Below are positions 1 through 8,295 of a stretch of DNA of 41,676 nt, piece by piece. Positions within the stretch are counted from its first letter, which is position 1. Each line of letters begins with the position of its first letter. Source of the stretch: JACKBJ01 sp964549495 (GTDB taxonomy: Bacteria > Chloroflexota > Anaerolineae > Epilineales > Epilineaceae); contig CAZJWJ010000042.1 of assembly GCA_964549495.1 (NCBI GenBank), positions 1 to 41,676 of the forward strand, written 5' to 3'. The notes under the pieces were generated by a model. It made no database searches, was not told where the DNA came from, and was given only the letters and a program-made list of their open reading frames with translations. A program made the translations under genes and the position numbers.

Positions 1-214
1 CCGCAACATCATCTCCAACATCTGGAACGGCGCCTCCGCCCAGGCGCGCGCCTTCCTCCGCCGCGGCCAACCCCCGCCGCCGCCCGCTCCGGCCCCCCCC
101 CAGAAGCCCGCCTTGCTCTCCGTCCCCTCCTCCCCCCCCCCCGCCCACCGGGTCCCCGCCCCCTCGCCAGGGCACCCCCCCACCCCGCCACGAAGTCCCG
201 CCTCTACAACAACA
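1..214. other. Window-edge stretch with poly-C tracts, possible 3' end of a plus-strand gene
   Basis: The plus frame starting at base 2 reads plausibly for about 22 codons (RNIISNIWNGASAQARAFLR) and then runs into a Pro-rich, low-complexity tail encoded by C homopolymers of about 9-12 bases. That frame stays open far into the convergent carboxypeptidase gene, so either a frameshift in a poly-C tract hides the true stop or the reading is spurious. It may be the C-terminus of a gene that begins outside the window. No family is recognised. Confidence 0.25.
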
Positions 215-1783
215 TCAGTCGCCTTCAACCGCCTTCCCAAAGAACGCGACCAGATCCGCCTTCATCCGTTCCAACGAAGGCTCGTGCACATACATCATGT
301 GACCCGCCGGGTAGTACGCCATCTCGATGTTCCCCACCAACCCCGCATCCAATCCCAGATGCGCAAAGGTGTGCTCCGTTGCAAAATAGGGCGTCGCCAT
401 GTCGTACAAACCATTCGCGACGAAGACCCGCAGATGCGGATTCCGATGCATCGCCTGTCTGAGCGGCTCCGCCACGTCCAGATACCGGTTCTCCGCCACA
501 TCGAACTTCCAGGGATGGACGTTGCCCGTCAGGATCTCGTAAGGCAGGTCGTTCTCGTATTCCAGCTCCTGGCGCACGTAATGGTTGAAAGTGCCCGTGT
601 AGGGCCCCATGATCGCCGCCATGCTCGGGTCGTACTCGTAATGCTCGCCGGCCGCGTCCCGATCCACCCCGACGTAGCGCGAGTCCAGCCGGCCCACCGT
701 CTTGCCTTCGTCGCGCCGCAGCTCCTTGGTGTAGCGATGCAGGCTCACCCGCAGCCCGCAGCGCTGCACGAAGTCCACACTCACTCCGGTCAGCCGCGCG
801 TACTCGGCTGCCACCGCCTCGCGCGACTCGTCATCCATCCGCGTCCCCAATAGCAGCGCCCGCGCGTAGTCGCCCAGCGCAAAGGCCTCTGCCTGGTCCA
901 GCGCCGCCCGCAAGGCCTCCGGCGAGCCATCTCCCTGGAGCTCCTCGGACAGACGTCCGTGGTACCAGGCCGTCGCGGTGTAGGCCGGCACGTAGACGAT
1001 GAAGGGCAGGTCGTTGTCCGGATTGAAGTAGAGCGTGTTGAAGTGCAGGACCGAGCTGATCAGCAGCAGGCCGTTGAAGAACATCCCGTGGCGCTGCTGC
1101 ATGTGCTGCACCAGGTTGGCCGCGCGGGTCGTGCCATAGCTCTCGCCGGCCAGGAACTTGGGCGACATCCAGCGGCGGTGCCGGGTGGTGTAGATGCGGA
1201 TCATCTCGCCCACGCTCTCCACGTCGGCCGTCACCCCGTGGTACTGCTTGGGGTCCTCGCCCGGCAGGGCGCGGCTGTAGCCGGTCGAGACCGGGTCGAT
1301 GAAGACCAGGTCCGTCACGTCGAGGATCGAATGCAGGTTGTCGATCAGCGCGTAGGGCGGCTTCGGGATCGAAGCATCGTCCGGCATCGGCACGCGCCGC
1401 GGTCCGAAGGCGCCCATGTGCAGCCAGACCGAGCTGGAGCCCGGCCCGCCGTTGAAGGTGAAGGTGATGGGCCGCGACTCCGGGCTCTCGACATCCTTGC
1501 GGGTGTAGGCCGTGAAGAAGAGCTTGGCCTTGTCCTTGCCCTGCTCCTCGCCGAGGGAGATCGTGCCCGCCCGGGCCTCGTACTCGATCCGCTCTCCGCC
1601 GATGGTCACCGAATGCTCGGTGACCACATCCTCCTCTCGCTTGCCCTCGCCCGCCTCCGAGCTACCCTCGGCCCCGCCGCTGCGCAGTGCCTCGGCGGCC
1701 TCCTTGGACAGAGAGATCTCGGCCGGCGAGACCACGACCACCGCCTTGGCATCCTTCAGGTCGATCTTCTGGCTATCGGACAT
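215..1783 (-). CDS. Peptidase S10 (serine carboxypeptidase) family protein
   Basis: This 522-residue protein has the hallmarks of family S10. There is an oxyanion-type NGGPGSSS motif at about residues 111-118 and the nucleophile in GESYG (Ser about 215). The Asp lies in GLYDMATP (about 461) and the His in YYPAGHMMY (about 495). S10 enzymes remove C-terminal residues from peptides. No signal peptide is visible, so the protein is probably cytoplasmic. The ATG at 1783 was chosen over an in-frame codon at 1837 because GAGAGGAA lies just upstream and the extra 18 residues are Arg-rich and unlike a protein start. It is divergent from an M20 peptidase gene, which suggests a peptide-degradation pair. 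The substrate is unknown. Confidence 0.9.
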   Translation of the reverse strand: MSDSQKIDLKDAKAVVVVSPAEISLSKEAAEALRSGGAEGSSEAGEGKREEDVVTEHSVTIGGERIEYEARAGTISLGEEQGKDKAKLFFTAYTRKDVESPESRPITFTFNGGPGSSSVWLHMGAFGPRRVPMPDDASIPKPPYALIDNLHSILDVTDLVFIDPVSTGYSRALPGEDPKQYHGVTADVESVGEMIRIYTTRHRRWMSPKFLAGESYGTTRAANLVQHMQQRHGMFFNGLLLISSVLHFNTLYFNPDNDLPFIVYVPAYTATAWYHGRLSEELQGDGSPEALRAALDQAEAFALGDYARALLLGTRMDDESREAVAAEYARLTGVSVDFVQRCGLRVSLHRYTKELRRDEGKTVGRLDSRYVGVDRDAAGEHYEYDPSMAAIMGPYTGTFNHYVRQELEYENDLPYEILTGNVHPWKFDVAENRYLDVAEPLRQAMHRNPHLRVFVANGLYDMATPYFATEHTFAHLGLDAGLVGNIEMAYYPAGHMMYVHEPSLERMKADLVAFFGKAVEGD

Positions 1784-1904
1784 GCGGGGATTCCTCTCGG
1801 GTTCTCGGTGTCGGAGCTTGCGTCGAGCGGCGCGCATTCAATGCGTTCGCGGACGAGCCACGGGCTGCGGCGACCGCCGGCGTGGTCGGTGAGACGACCG
1901 CGGC

Positions 1905-1910
1905 ATTATA
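1905..1910 (-). promoter_or_regulatory. Candidate -10 box of the S10 peptidase gene
   Basis: A perfect TATAAT hexamer is read on the minus strand about 120 bases before the carboxypeptidase start, in the divergent intergenic region 1784-2058. No convincing -35 is seen at 17 bases. Assignment rests on the hexamer and position only. Confidence 0.4.
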
Positions 1911-2044
1911 CAACGCGTCGGCAACGCGGCCGTGACCCTCATGGTCGCCCTCGACTCGGCGCGCCGGCGACTCCGAACGAGCGGCGATCGCGGGAGACGC
2001 GGCCGCTTGCCGTCACCGACGTCGACCCACTCCGCCGCCTGGGT

Positions 2045-2050
2045 TACAAT
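2045..2050 (+). promoter_or_regulatory. Candidate -10 box giving a leaderless M20 mRNA
   Basis: TACAAT lies only 8 bases before the ATG at 2059. Transcription would start at or within a base or two of the start codon, and no Shine-Dalgarno sequence is present. Both facts fit a leaderless transcript. The -35 element is weak or absent. Confidence 0.4.
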
Positions 2051-2058
2051 CCCGGGCC

Positions 2059-3210
2059 ATGCAAGCCCCACCCGACTGGGACATCGATGCCATCGCCGCC
2101 ACCTGCCTGATGGTCCAGGGCATCCCCGCACCCACCTTCGACGAGCGGCGCCGGGCCGAATGGGTGGCCCAGCGCCTGCGCGGGCTGAGGCGCTACGAGG
2201 TCGAGATCGACGACGCGCCCAACGTCTACGCCCGGCTGCCGGGGGCCGAGGCGGGCCCGGCCCTGATGCTCAGTGCCCACACCGACACCGTCTTCCCCAT
2301 CGAGACCGACCTAGCCAGCCGGCGTGAGGGCCAGACCCTCCACGGGCCGGGCATCGGCGACAACAGCATGGGCGTGGCCGGCCTCCTGGCCATGGCCGAG
2401 GCCCTGGCCGGCGCGCCCCGGCCGGCCCGCGACCTGTGGCTGGTGGCCAACGCCGCCGAGGAGGGCCTGGGCGATTTGGCCGGCATGCGCGCGGCCCTGG
2501 ACCGCCTGGGTGATCGGATCGGGGCCTGTTTGGTCATCGAGGGCAGCAAACACCAGGCCTGGCCGGTCACCCATCGGGCCTTGGGCTCGCGGCGCTACCG
2601 CATCGAGGCCCGCGCCGACGGGGGGCACAGCTGGGGCAACTTCGGCCGCTCCAGCGCGGTGCACCGGCTCAGCCTGCTGGCGGCCGAGATCGCCGGCTGG
2701 ACGGTGCCCGCGCAGCCGCGCTGCAGCTACAACATCGGCGTCATCCAGGGCGGGACCTCGGTCAATACCATCGCCGAGCGGGCCTGGCTGCTGCTGGACC
2801 TCCGCAGCGAGGACCCGGCCGCCCTGGCCGAATTGGCCCAGCGGGCCGAGGCGCTGGTGGCGCGGCATGCGCGCGATGCCCGGGCGGCCGGGGATGCCGA
2901 GATCGACCTCGAGACGGTGGGCGACCGGCCGGCCGGCGAGCTGCCTTCGGGCCACCCGCTGGTCACCGCCGCGCGCGACGCGCTCCTGGCCGAGGGCGTG
3001 CCGGCCGAGCGCATCGCCTACCGCATCTCCTCGACCGACGCCAACATCCCTCTTGCGCGCGGCATCCCGGCCGTCTGCATCCACCTGACCCGCGGGGGTC
3101 ACGCTCATCGGCTGGACGAGTGGCTGAGCCTGGAAGACCTGGCCACCGGCATGGGCCAGCTCTGGCGCCTGACCGCTTCGGCCCTGCGCTGGCTGGTCGA
3201 AGACCGCTGA
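2059..3210 (+). CDS. M20 family metallopeptidase (ArgE/DapE/CPG2-like)
   Basis: This 383-residue co-catalytic zinc hydrolase carries the M20 signature in order. SAHTDTVFP gives His74 and Asp76, GIGDNSMG gives Asp101, and NAAEEGLGD gives the Glu pair at 134-135. A late metal or substrate His lies in GGHAHRLDEW (348-350). A dimerisation-type lid domain fits residues of roughly 180-290. M20 enzymes hydrolyse the amide bond of small peptides or N-acyl amino acids, and the sequence does not reveal the substrate. There is no signal peptide. The ATG at 2059 lacks a Shine-Dalgarno site but sits right behind a TACAAT box. The gene is divergent from the S10 peptidase. Confidence 0.92.
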   Translation: MQAPPDWDIDAIAATCLMVQGIPAPTFDERRRAEWVAQRLRGLRRYEVEIDDAPNVYARLPGAEAGPALMLSAHTDTVFPIETDLASRREGQTLHGPGIGDNSMGVAGLLAMAEALAGAPRPARDLWLVANAAEEGLGDLAGMRAALDRLGDRIGACLVIEGSKHQAWPVTHRALGSRRYRIEARADGGHSWGNFGRSSAVHRLSLLAAEIAGWTVPAQPRCSYNIGVIQGGTSVNTIAERAWLLLDLRSEDPAALAELAQRAEALVARHARDARAAGDAEIDLETVGDRPAGELPSGHPLVTAARDALLAEGVPAERIAYRISSTDANIPLARGIPAVCIHLTRGGHAHRLDEWLSLEDLATGMGQLWRLTASALRWLVEDR

Positions 3211-3226
3211 TGCCGCTCCTTCCCGA

Positions 3227-3254
3227 TTGTATCCCGCCGGCGCCTGGGTAGAAT
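3227..3254 (+). promoter_or_regulatory. Candidate promoter of the SEC-C protein gene
   Basis: TTGTAT (3227-3232) and TAGAAT (3249-3254) are separated by 16 bases in the short gap after the M20 gene. The start codon at 3331 is 76 bases downstream. The match to sigma-70 consensus is moderate. Confidence 0.35.
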
Positions 3255-3330
3255 CAGCCATCAACCCGCGAAGCGGTGGCCGACGAGCCGGCTCCGTCGC
3301 CACCGCCTTCCGAAGCAAGCGAGGCGCAGC

Positions 3331-4008
3331 ATGTCCCAGCCCGGACGCAACGATCCCTGCCATTGCGGCAGCGGGCGCAAGTACAAGAACTGCCACTGGA
3401 ACGAGGACCGCGAGGCCAATCGCGAGCGCGCCGTGGCCGATCGCCGGCGCCGCGAGGCGCTGGAGGCCGTCGGCGCGCCCTCCGAGGAGGAGATGCGCTC
3501 GATGTACCTGGAGATGACCGGCCGGCCGCTGCCGGCCGACCGCATCCAGGACCGCGTGCGCAGCTCCTTGACCGAGCTCTGGCGCCAGCAGCGCCTGGCC
3601 GCCAGCGCCCGCGAGCAGCTGGATGCCCACCGCCAGGCCATCGCCGACCGGCTCGAGGCGGATGCCGATGCCTTCGAGACCCTGGCCAGCGGCCTGGTGC
3701 GCGAGCTGGATCTGGACCGCTTCGAGCTGACGCGCTCCAATGCCCGCAAGGCCCGCGGCCAGCTGGGCGAGATGCCCGAGACGCCGGCCGAGCGGCGGGC
3801 TTACGCCACCGAGGCCGTGCGCATGACCTTGGAGACGGACGACCGAGAGAGCTTCCGCGACGGCCTGCTCTCCTTCCTGCCCGACCTGGTGGCCGACGAG
3901 CGCTGGGACGAGGCCTGGGTGCTCGAGCGCTGCGCCGAACGCGCCCTCGACCCGGAGGCGGAGGCCTGCGCCTTCCTCGAGGACGTGGTGGCGCGCAGCG
4001 TCACCTGA
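3331..4008 (+). CDS. SEC-C metal-binding motif protein
   Basis: The 225-residue product opens with a textbook SEC-C zinc motif, NDPCHCGSGRKYKNCHW, at about residues 7-23. The same motif forms the C-terminal tail of SecA and occurs in many small bacterial proteins. The rest is rich in Ala, Arg, Glu and Leu, predicted mostly helical, with no enzymatic motif visible. GAGG at 3321-3324 supports the ATG at 3331. The stop at 4008 is followed after about 45 bases by the CBS gene, so the two may be co-transcribed. The motif suggests metal-dependent binding to a protein partner or nucleic acid, but the function is unknown. Confidence 0.85.
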   Translation: MSQPGRNDPCHCGSGRKYKNCHWNEDREANRERAVADRRRREALEAVGAPSEEEMRSMYLEMTGRPLPADRIQDRVRSSLTELWRQQRLAASAREQLDAHRQAIADRLEADADAFETLASGLVRELDLDRFELTRSNARKARGQLGEMPETPAERRAYATEAVRMTLETDDRESFRDGLLSFLPDLVADERWDEAWVLERCAERALDPEAEACAFLEDVVARSVT

Positions 4009-4054
4009 TCGACCCGAAGTCGACGCGACGAACTTCCCGCATCGAGGTGCGATG

Positions 4055-4513
4055 ATGGACTTTCTGGACACGCCCGTCTCCGAGGCCATGACCCGCGAGG
4101 TCGTGACCATCGACCCGAGCCTGAACGCCAAGGTGGCGCTGGACACGATGATGGACAAGGGCGTTCACATCCTGCCCGTGTCCAGCGGCATCGCCGGCGT
4201 GGGCGGCATCGTCACCCGCCATCACATCCGCCGCCTGCTCGAGAAGATGGAGCAGGACATGGACCGCAGCGGCGAGGTGCCCTCCGAGCCCATCCGCGAG
4301 GTGATGGTCTACTTCGTGCACAAGGTCAAGCCGGATACGCCCATCCGCGAGGTCATCCGGCTGATGGACAAGCACCACGTCCGGGCCATGCCGGTGGTCG
4401 ATCAGGGTCAGGCGGTGGGCATCGTCACCCGCGGCGACCTGCTGCGCTACGCTCTGCGGCGCTCCGAATCGGAGTCCGAGTCGGAGGGCGGCGCGACCGA
4501 ACCGTCCGCCTGA
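4055..4513 (+). CDS. Tandem CBS-domain protein
   Basis: This protein of about 152 residues consists of two CBS motifs: VSEAMTREVVTIDPSLN to about residue 65, and IREVMVYFVHKVKPDTP to about residue 138. CBS pairs (Bateman modules) bind adenosyl ligands such as AMP, ATP or SAM and regulate partner proteins. Two consecutive ATGs exist at 4052 and 4055; the second is spaced better from GAGGTG at 4044-4049. The tail SESESESE is acidic and lies in the 67 bases shared with the convergent phosphatase gene. The DHH phosphoesterase nearby also carries a CBS pair, so the proteins may respond to the same nucleotide. That link is inference. Confidence 0.88.
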   Translation: MDFLDTPVSEAMTREVVTIDPSLNAKVALDTMMDKGVHILPVSSGIAGVGGIVTRHHIRRLLEKMEQDMDRSGEVPSEPIREVMVYFVHKVKPDTPIREVIRLMDKHHVRAMPVVDQGQAVGIVTRGDLLRYALRRSESESESEGGATEPSA

Positions 4514-5181
4514 CCGGGCACCTGCACCAGCCGGTCCTCCTCCAGGATCCAGGCGGTCAGCCGGCCGCCGTAGACGCAGCCCGTGTCCAGGCCGATCAGG
4601 TAGGGCGAGCCGTCGGCGCGGCGCCGGACAACCAGCCCGCCGGGCGCATCGTGCCCGAAGACCAGAGGCTTGTCGCCGGGCGGATAGTGATCGTGCCAGC
4701 GGGGCCCCTCGAGGCCATCGTGGGGCGGCCAGGTGCGGATGGTCATGAACTCCTGGCGGCTGGTGCCCGCCAGCCCGCGTTCGGGGTGGACGCCCGCATG
4801 GACCAGCGTGAAGCCGGGCTCGTCGAGGTAGAGCGGTAGGCGGCGTAGCCAGGGCAGGATCTCGGGTGCGATGGGCAGCACCTGCTCCAGCAGGTGGTCG
4901 TGGGCCGGCTTGCCGGTCTCGCGCCGGCTATGGTCCAGATAGCCTTCGAGGATGTTCAACAGCTTGGCGTCGTGGTTGCCCATCACCATCTCGGCGCCCG
5001 AGCGCTGGATGATGCGCCAGACGCCGACCGGGTCGGGGCCCTTGGTGAAGCCGTCGCCGGCCAGGAGCAGCCGGTCGCGCTCGGCATCGAAGTCCAGCGC
5101 AGCCAGCAGCGCTTCCAGCGGATCCGAGCAGCCGTGGACGTCGCCGACGAAGATGGTCCTGGATGGTCCTCGATCGATCAC
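4447..5181 (-). CDS. Calcineurin-like (metallophosphoesterase) Ser/Thr phosphatase / ApaH-PrpE type
   Basis: The 244-residue product shows the metallophosphoesterase series GDVHG, LLLAGDGFTKGPD, MVMGNHDAK and LVHAGVHP, with a late FGHDAPGG. This is the arrangement of PPP-type phosphatases and ApaH-like Np4N hydrolases. The start is read as GTG at 5181, which has AGAGGAG 8 bases upstream and overlaps the stop of the DHH-CBS gene as GTGA, a sign of translational coupling. The longer open frame to 5280 has an Arg-rich extension that lies inside the upstream gene. The acidic tail (PPSDSDSDSE) is encoded opposite the SESESESE tail of the convergent CBS gene. Protein phosphatase and dinucleotide hydrolase roles are both possible. 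Confidence 0.87.
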   Translation of the reverse strand: MIDRGPSRTIFVGDVHGCSDPLEALLAALDFDAERDRLLLAGDGFTKGPDPVGVWRIIQRSGAEMVMGNHDAKLLNILEGYLDHSRRETGKPAHDHLLEQVLPIAPEILPWLRRLPLYLDEPGFTLVHAGVHPERGLAGTSRQEFMTIRTWPPHDGLEGPRWHDHYPPGDKPLVFGHDAPGGLVVRRRADGSPYLIGLDTGCVYGGRLTAWILEEDRLVQVPGQADGSVAPPSDSDSDSERRRA

Positions 5182-6464
5182 GACAAGCGCTCCTCTCGAT
5201 CCCAGAGCGCCAGAAGGTCGCTGCGGGTGACGATGCCGATCAGCCGGTCTTCGTCGTCGACTACCGGCACCTGACCCCATCCCTCCTCGACCATACGCTG
5301 ACGCAGCTGGCGCAGCGAATCCTCCGGCTGGACCGTCACCCGGCCGGACCGCATGTGCTCGGCCACCGGCCGCTTGTGCTGGTCGTGGAAGATGGCGCGG
5401 TCGACCTCGCGCCGGGTGATCAGGCCCAGCAGGCGACCCTCCTCGACCACCGGGAAGCCTTCGTGACCGTGCTGGCGCATGGCGGCTTCGGCTTCGGCGA
5501 TGCTGGCCGAGGGCGGCAGGGTGCGCAGGCCTCGGCTCATCAGCTGGGCGACGCGAGTGGGCGGGCGGACCGAATTCTCGAGGGCTGTCAGCAGCCGTCG
5601 GCGCAGCAAGTCGAGATCTTCGCCGCGGTAGACCGCCGCCGCGGCGCGCCGATGACCGCCGCCGCCCAGGGCTTCGGCCACCGCGCCCACGTCCACCCGA
5701 TCGGTGGTCGATCGGGCCACCAGCTGGACGTGACCGCGCAGGCGGACCAGCAGAAAGAGGCCGGCCGGATCGAGCAGCCCGAGCAGGCGCGGGGCCAGCG
5801 CGCTGATCTCCTCCACCGGCTCCGGACTCTCGGCGCTGGCGATGACGATGGGCTGGCCGTGGACCTGATGGGTCTCGGCCGTGGCCCGCAGCTGGTCGTA
5901 GAGCGCCAGCTGGGCCTCGCTGAGCTCCGGATCCAGGAACTCGTCGACCACCTCCAGCCGCGCGCCTTGCTCGAGCAGCCAGGCGGCGGCCCGCAGATCG
6001 CGCGGGCGGGTGCCGGTGTAGCTCAGCCGGCCGGTATCCTCGTAGATGCCCAAGAGCATCAAGGTGGCCTCGACCGGCTCCAGCTCGATGCCCGCCGGCT
6101 GCATCCGCTCGACCAGCAGGCTGACGGTGGCGCCCAAGCGCTCGCCCTCGAAGACGTAATGCTCCGGCAGGTCCGGCTCGCGGGCGTGGTGGTCGATGAT
6201 CAGGACCGGCGTCTGCGGCGTCATGCCGCGCACGAACTGGGCCGTCTGGCTGTCGACGAAGATGGCCCGCTCGATCCTGGCCCGCGGCAGGGCATCGGCG
6301 TCGCGAAAGGGCAGCTGGCCGCGGTAGAGCACCAGGAAGCGCCGCAGGTTGCGGTTGAGTGCGCGCGGCAAGACCGGCACCGCCTCCGGGAAGAGCTTGT
6401 GGGCGCCCAGCAGGCTGCCCAGCGCGTCGAAGTCGGTGTGCTCGTGGGTCAGGATGACTTGCAC
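5178..6464 (-). CDS. DHH-family phosphoesterase with C-terminal CBS pair
   Basis: This 428-residue protein starts at GTG 6464, 7 bases after the upstream gene's stop, with TGAGG nearby. The N-terminus has the DHH motifs: THEHTDFDALGS (residues 6-17), FVDSQ (about 70) and IIDHH (about 89-93). A DHHA1-like glycine motif, ALGGGGHRRAAAA, follows near residue 267. Two CBS domains (VAQLMSRGLRTLP and VAEHMRSGRVTVQ) fill about 305-428. Related proteins join DHH and CBS domains to a poly(A) polymerase/CCA-adding domain, but that domain is absent here. The likely activity is a Mn-dependent phosphodiesterase on nucleotides or short oligonucleotides, gated by the CBS ligand. It is coupled to the downstream phosphatase by a GTGA overlap. 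Confidence 0.88.
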   Translation of the reverse strand: MQVILTHEHTDFDALGSLLGAHKLFPEAVPVLPRALNRNLRRFLVLYRGQLPFRDADALPRARIERAIFVDSQTAQFVRGMTPQTPVLIIDHHAREPDLPEHYVFEGERLGATVSLLVERMQPAGIELEPVEATLMLLGIYEDTGRLSYTGTRPRDLRAAAWLLEQGARLEVVDEFLDPELSEAQLALYDQLRATAETHQVHGQPIVIASAESPEPVEEISALAPRLLGLLDPAGLFLLVRLRGHVQLVARSTTDRVDVGAVAEALGGGGHRRAAAAVYRGEDLDLLRRRLLTALENSVRPPTRVAQLMSRGLRTLPPSASIAEAEAAMRQHGHEGFPVVEEGRLLGLITRREVDRAIFHDQHKRPVAEHMRSGRVTVQPEDSLRQLRQRMVEEGWGQVPVVDDEDRLIGIVTRSDLLALWDREERLS

Positions 6465-6471
6465 GCGGGCC

Positions 6472-8190
6472 TCAGGGAGCCTCGAAGGCGCCGATGGACG
6501 GCGGATCGGCCCAGCAGCGGCCGGACAGGTCGCCGGGCAGCCACGTCCCGTCCGGCGCGGGGCCGGGCAAGCCGGTGCCGGCGGCGGGGCTGCCGGCCGG
6601 GATCGAGCCGTCGGGTCGCAGTTCGGGATCCAGCCCGACGACACCGTCCATCTCGGCGACCGGCAGCTGCACGGCGGAGCGCGCCGGATCGTCCGCGGCA
6701 TACCAGAGGTTGTTGGCGAACTCGAAGCTGTCCGGATCGGTGCCGCCGCCGACGTTGACGTCGGCGCGCAGCTGCCCGCGGCCGAAGACGAAGAGGTTGT
6801 TGATCACCCGGCCGCGCGAGGCCGGCGCGAAGTCGAAGCCATCGGCCGAGCGCGTCTCCTGCAAGATCCGCATCAGCCAGACCTGGGGCTGGATGACGGT
6901 GTTGTGGGCCGCCATACAGTCGACGCAGCCGACGAAGGCCCAGGGCGTGTCTCCGCCTTCGATGAGGTTGCCGACCAACCGGATGTCGCGGGCCTCGGCG
7001 TTCTCGGCTCCCGGGTCCAAGGGCGGACGGAAGTAGTCGAAGCCGGTCGAGCCGCCCAGGTTCACCGCCCGCGCGCCGGCCCGCCGCATGCGGTTCCAAC
7101 GGATTTCGATGTCAGCGCTGCCGCCCTTGGCCTGGATGGCGTTGGAGCCCATGTCCGCGAAGTCGCTCTGGACGATGCGCGCCCGGTGCACGCCGACCAT
7201 GTCGACGCCGCTGCCCCCGCCGCCACAGCGGGCGATCTCGGCGCGCTGGATCAGAACGTCGCGCAGGCCGCTGAGCTTGAGACAGTCCTGGTTGCCGCCG
7301 CTGCCGACGTCGCGGATGGCCAGGTCGCGGAAGACGATGTGGTGGGCGGCCTGGTCGTCGTCGACCTCGCCGCCGTCGTCCGCATTGATCCCGTTGGACG
7401 ATGCGCCCTCGACCTCGATATCGTGGACGACCAGCCAGGCCGGCCGCACCAGATGCAGGCCGTTGCTGCCACCCTCGATGACCGGGCGGTCCTGGCCGGG
7501 GATGCCGCCCAGCCAGATCGGGGCGCCCTCCGCGCCGCGCAGGTCCTCGATGTAGTGGCCGCCGGCGTATCGTCCCGGTGTGAGGCGGATGGCGTTTCCG
7601 GGTTCGCTGTCCATGGCGGCGCGTCGGATGCTGGCGTAGGGACGCTCGGCCGAACCATCGCCCGCCTGATCGTCGCCATCCGGCGCGATGAAGATCTCGC
7701 CGGCCGGCTCGAGCCCGTCGTCGAAGCTGGCAACGGCATCGCAGGTCCGGGGGGTCGGAGAGGGGAGCGCGGTCGGGCTGGGGCTCGCGTCGGCGGTGGG
7801 GCTCGGCGTCTGGCTGCCGGCTGGTGGGGTGATGGTCGTGGGGCTGCCGGCTATCGTCGGCGTCCGGCTCGGTCCGGGCGTCGAGCTACCCGGGTCTAGC
7901 CATGTAGCCGTGGGCTGGGAGGTGGGTGTCGTCAGCGGCGGCGGCGTGACGAGGACCGGGGTTGCCAGATCGGTGGCTTCGACGGACCGGATGCCGATCG
8001 GTAGGAAGAGAAGGGACCGATCAGAGCCTTGCGCATGAAGCTCGGCGCGCCGAGTGAGCTCGGGTCCGAGTACGGATTGCGAGACCAGTACCCCGATCAG
8101 CAGCATACTCGGCAGTCCGATGATCGAAGCGACGTTGCGGCTCGGTAGCGACGATTGACCACCCACTTGCGTCGACCCAGTCCTTCCCAT
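6472..8190 (-). CDS. Secreted parallel beta-helix (right-handed) repeat protein
   Basis: This protein of about 572 residues has an N-terminal hydrophobic segment (IIGLPSMLLIGVLVSQSVLG) that acts as a signal or anchor. Next come a short LLFLPIGIR motif and a Thr/Pro/Ser-rich linker of about 90 residues. The globular part opens with FIAPDGDDQAGDG and SAERPYASIRRA, the usual entry to pectate-lyase-like or DUF1565 right-handed beta-helices, with repeated strand-turn units such as RDLAIRDVGSGGNQDCLKLS. Such folds bind or cleave polysaccharides, but no catalytic set can be assigned. The ATG at 8190 has GGAAG just upstream; an alternative start at 8232 is possible. It is first in the minus-strand run leading to the DHH-CBS gene. 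Confidence 0.85.
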   Translation of the reverse strand: MGRTGSTQVGGQSSLPSRNVASIIGLPSMLLIGVLVSQSVLGPELTRRAELHAQGSDRSLLFLPIGIRSVEATDLATPVLVTPPPLTTPTSQPTATWLDPGSSTPGPSRTPTIAGSPTTITPPAGSQTPSPTADASPSPTALPSPTPRTCDAVASFDDGLEPAGEIFIAPDGDDQAGDGSAERPYASIRRAAMDSEPGNAIRLTPGRYAGGHYIEDLRGAEGAPIWLGGIPGQDRPVIEGGSNGLHLVRPAWLVVHDIEVEGASSNGINADDGGEVDDDQAAHHIVFRDLAIRDVGSGGNQDCLKLSGLRDVLIQRAEIARCGGGGSGVDMVGVHRARIVQSDFADMGSNAIQAKGGSADIEIRWNRMRRAGARAVNLGGSTGFDYFRPPLDPGAENAEARDIRLVGNLIEGGDTPWAFVGCVDCMAAHNTVIQPQVWLMRILQETRSADGFDFAPASRGRVINNLFVFGRGQLRADVNVGGGTDPDSFEFANNLWYAADDPARSAVQLPVAEMDGVVGLDPELRPDGSIPAGSPAAGTGLPGPAPDGTWLPGDLSGRCWADPPSIGAFEAP

Positions 8191-8295
8191 TGCAGCTTCC
8201 AGACTTCTCTTTCGGGCCCGGCATCCTCGCACTTCGGATCTGCCGCCCGAAGCATACCATCCCAGCGGGGTCTCGAGCGGGTCGGGTCTGACGGG

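Noticed and set aside
2311..4158. 615-codon open frame on the minus strand
   Set aside because: It runs opposite the M20, SEC-C and CBS genes and reflects high third-position GC; the translation is Ala/Gly/Arg/His-rich with no domain.
5178..6701. 79-residue N-terminal extension of the DHH-CBS protein
   Set aside because: It lies within the upstream beta-helix gene and is Arg/Pro/Ala-rich; the GTG at 6464 starts directly before the DHH fold.
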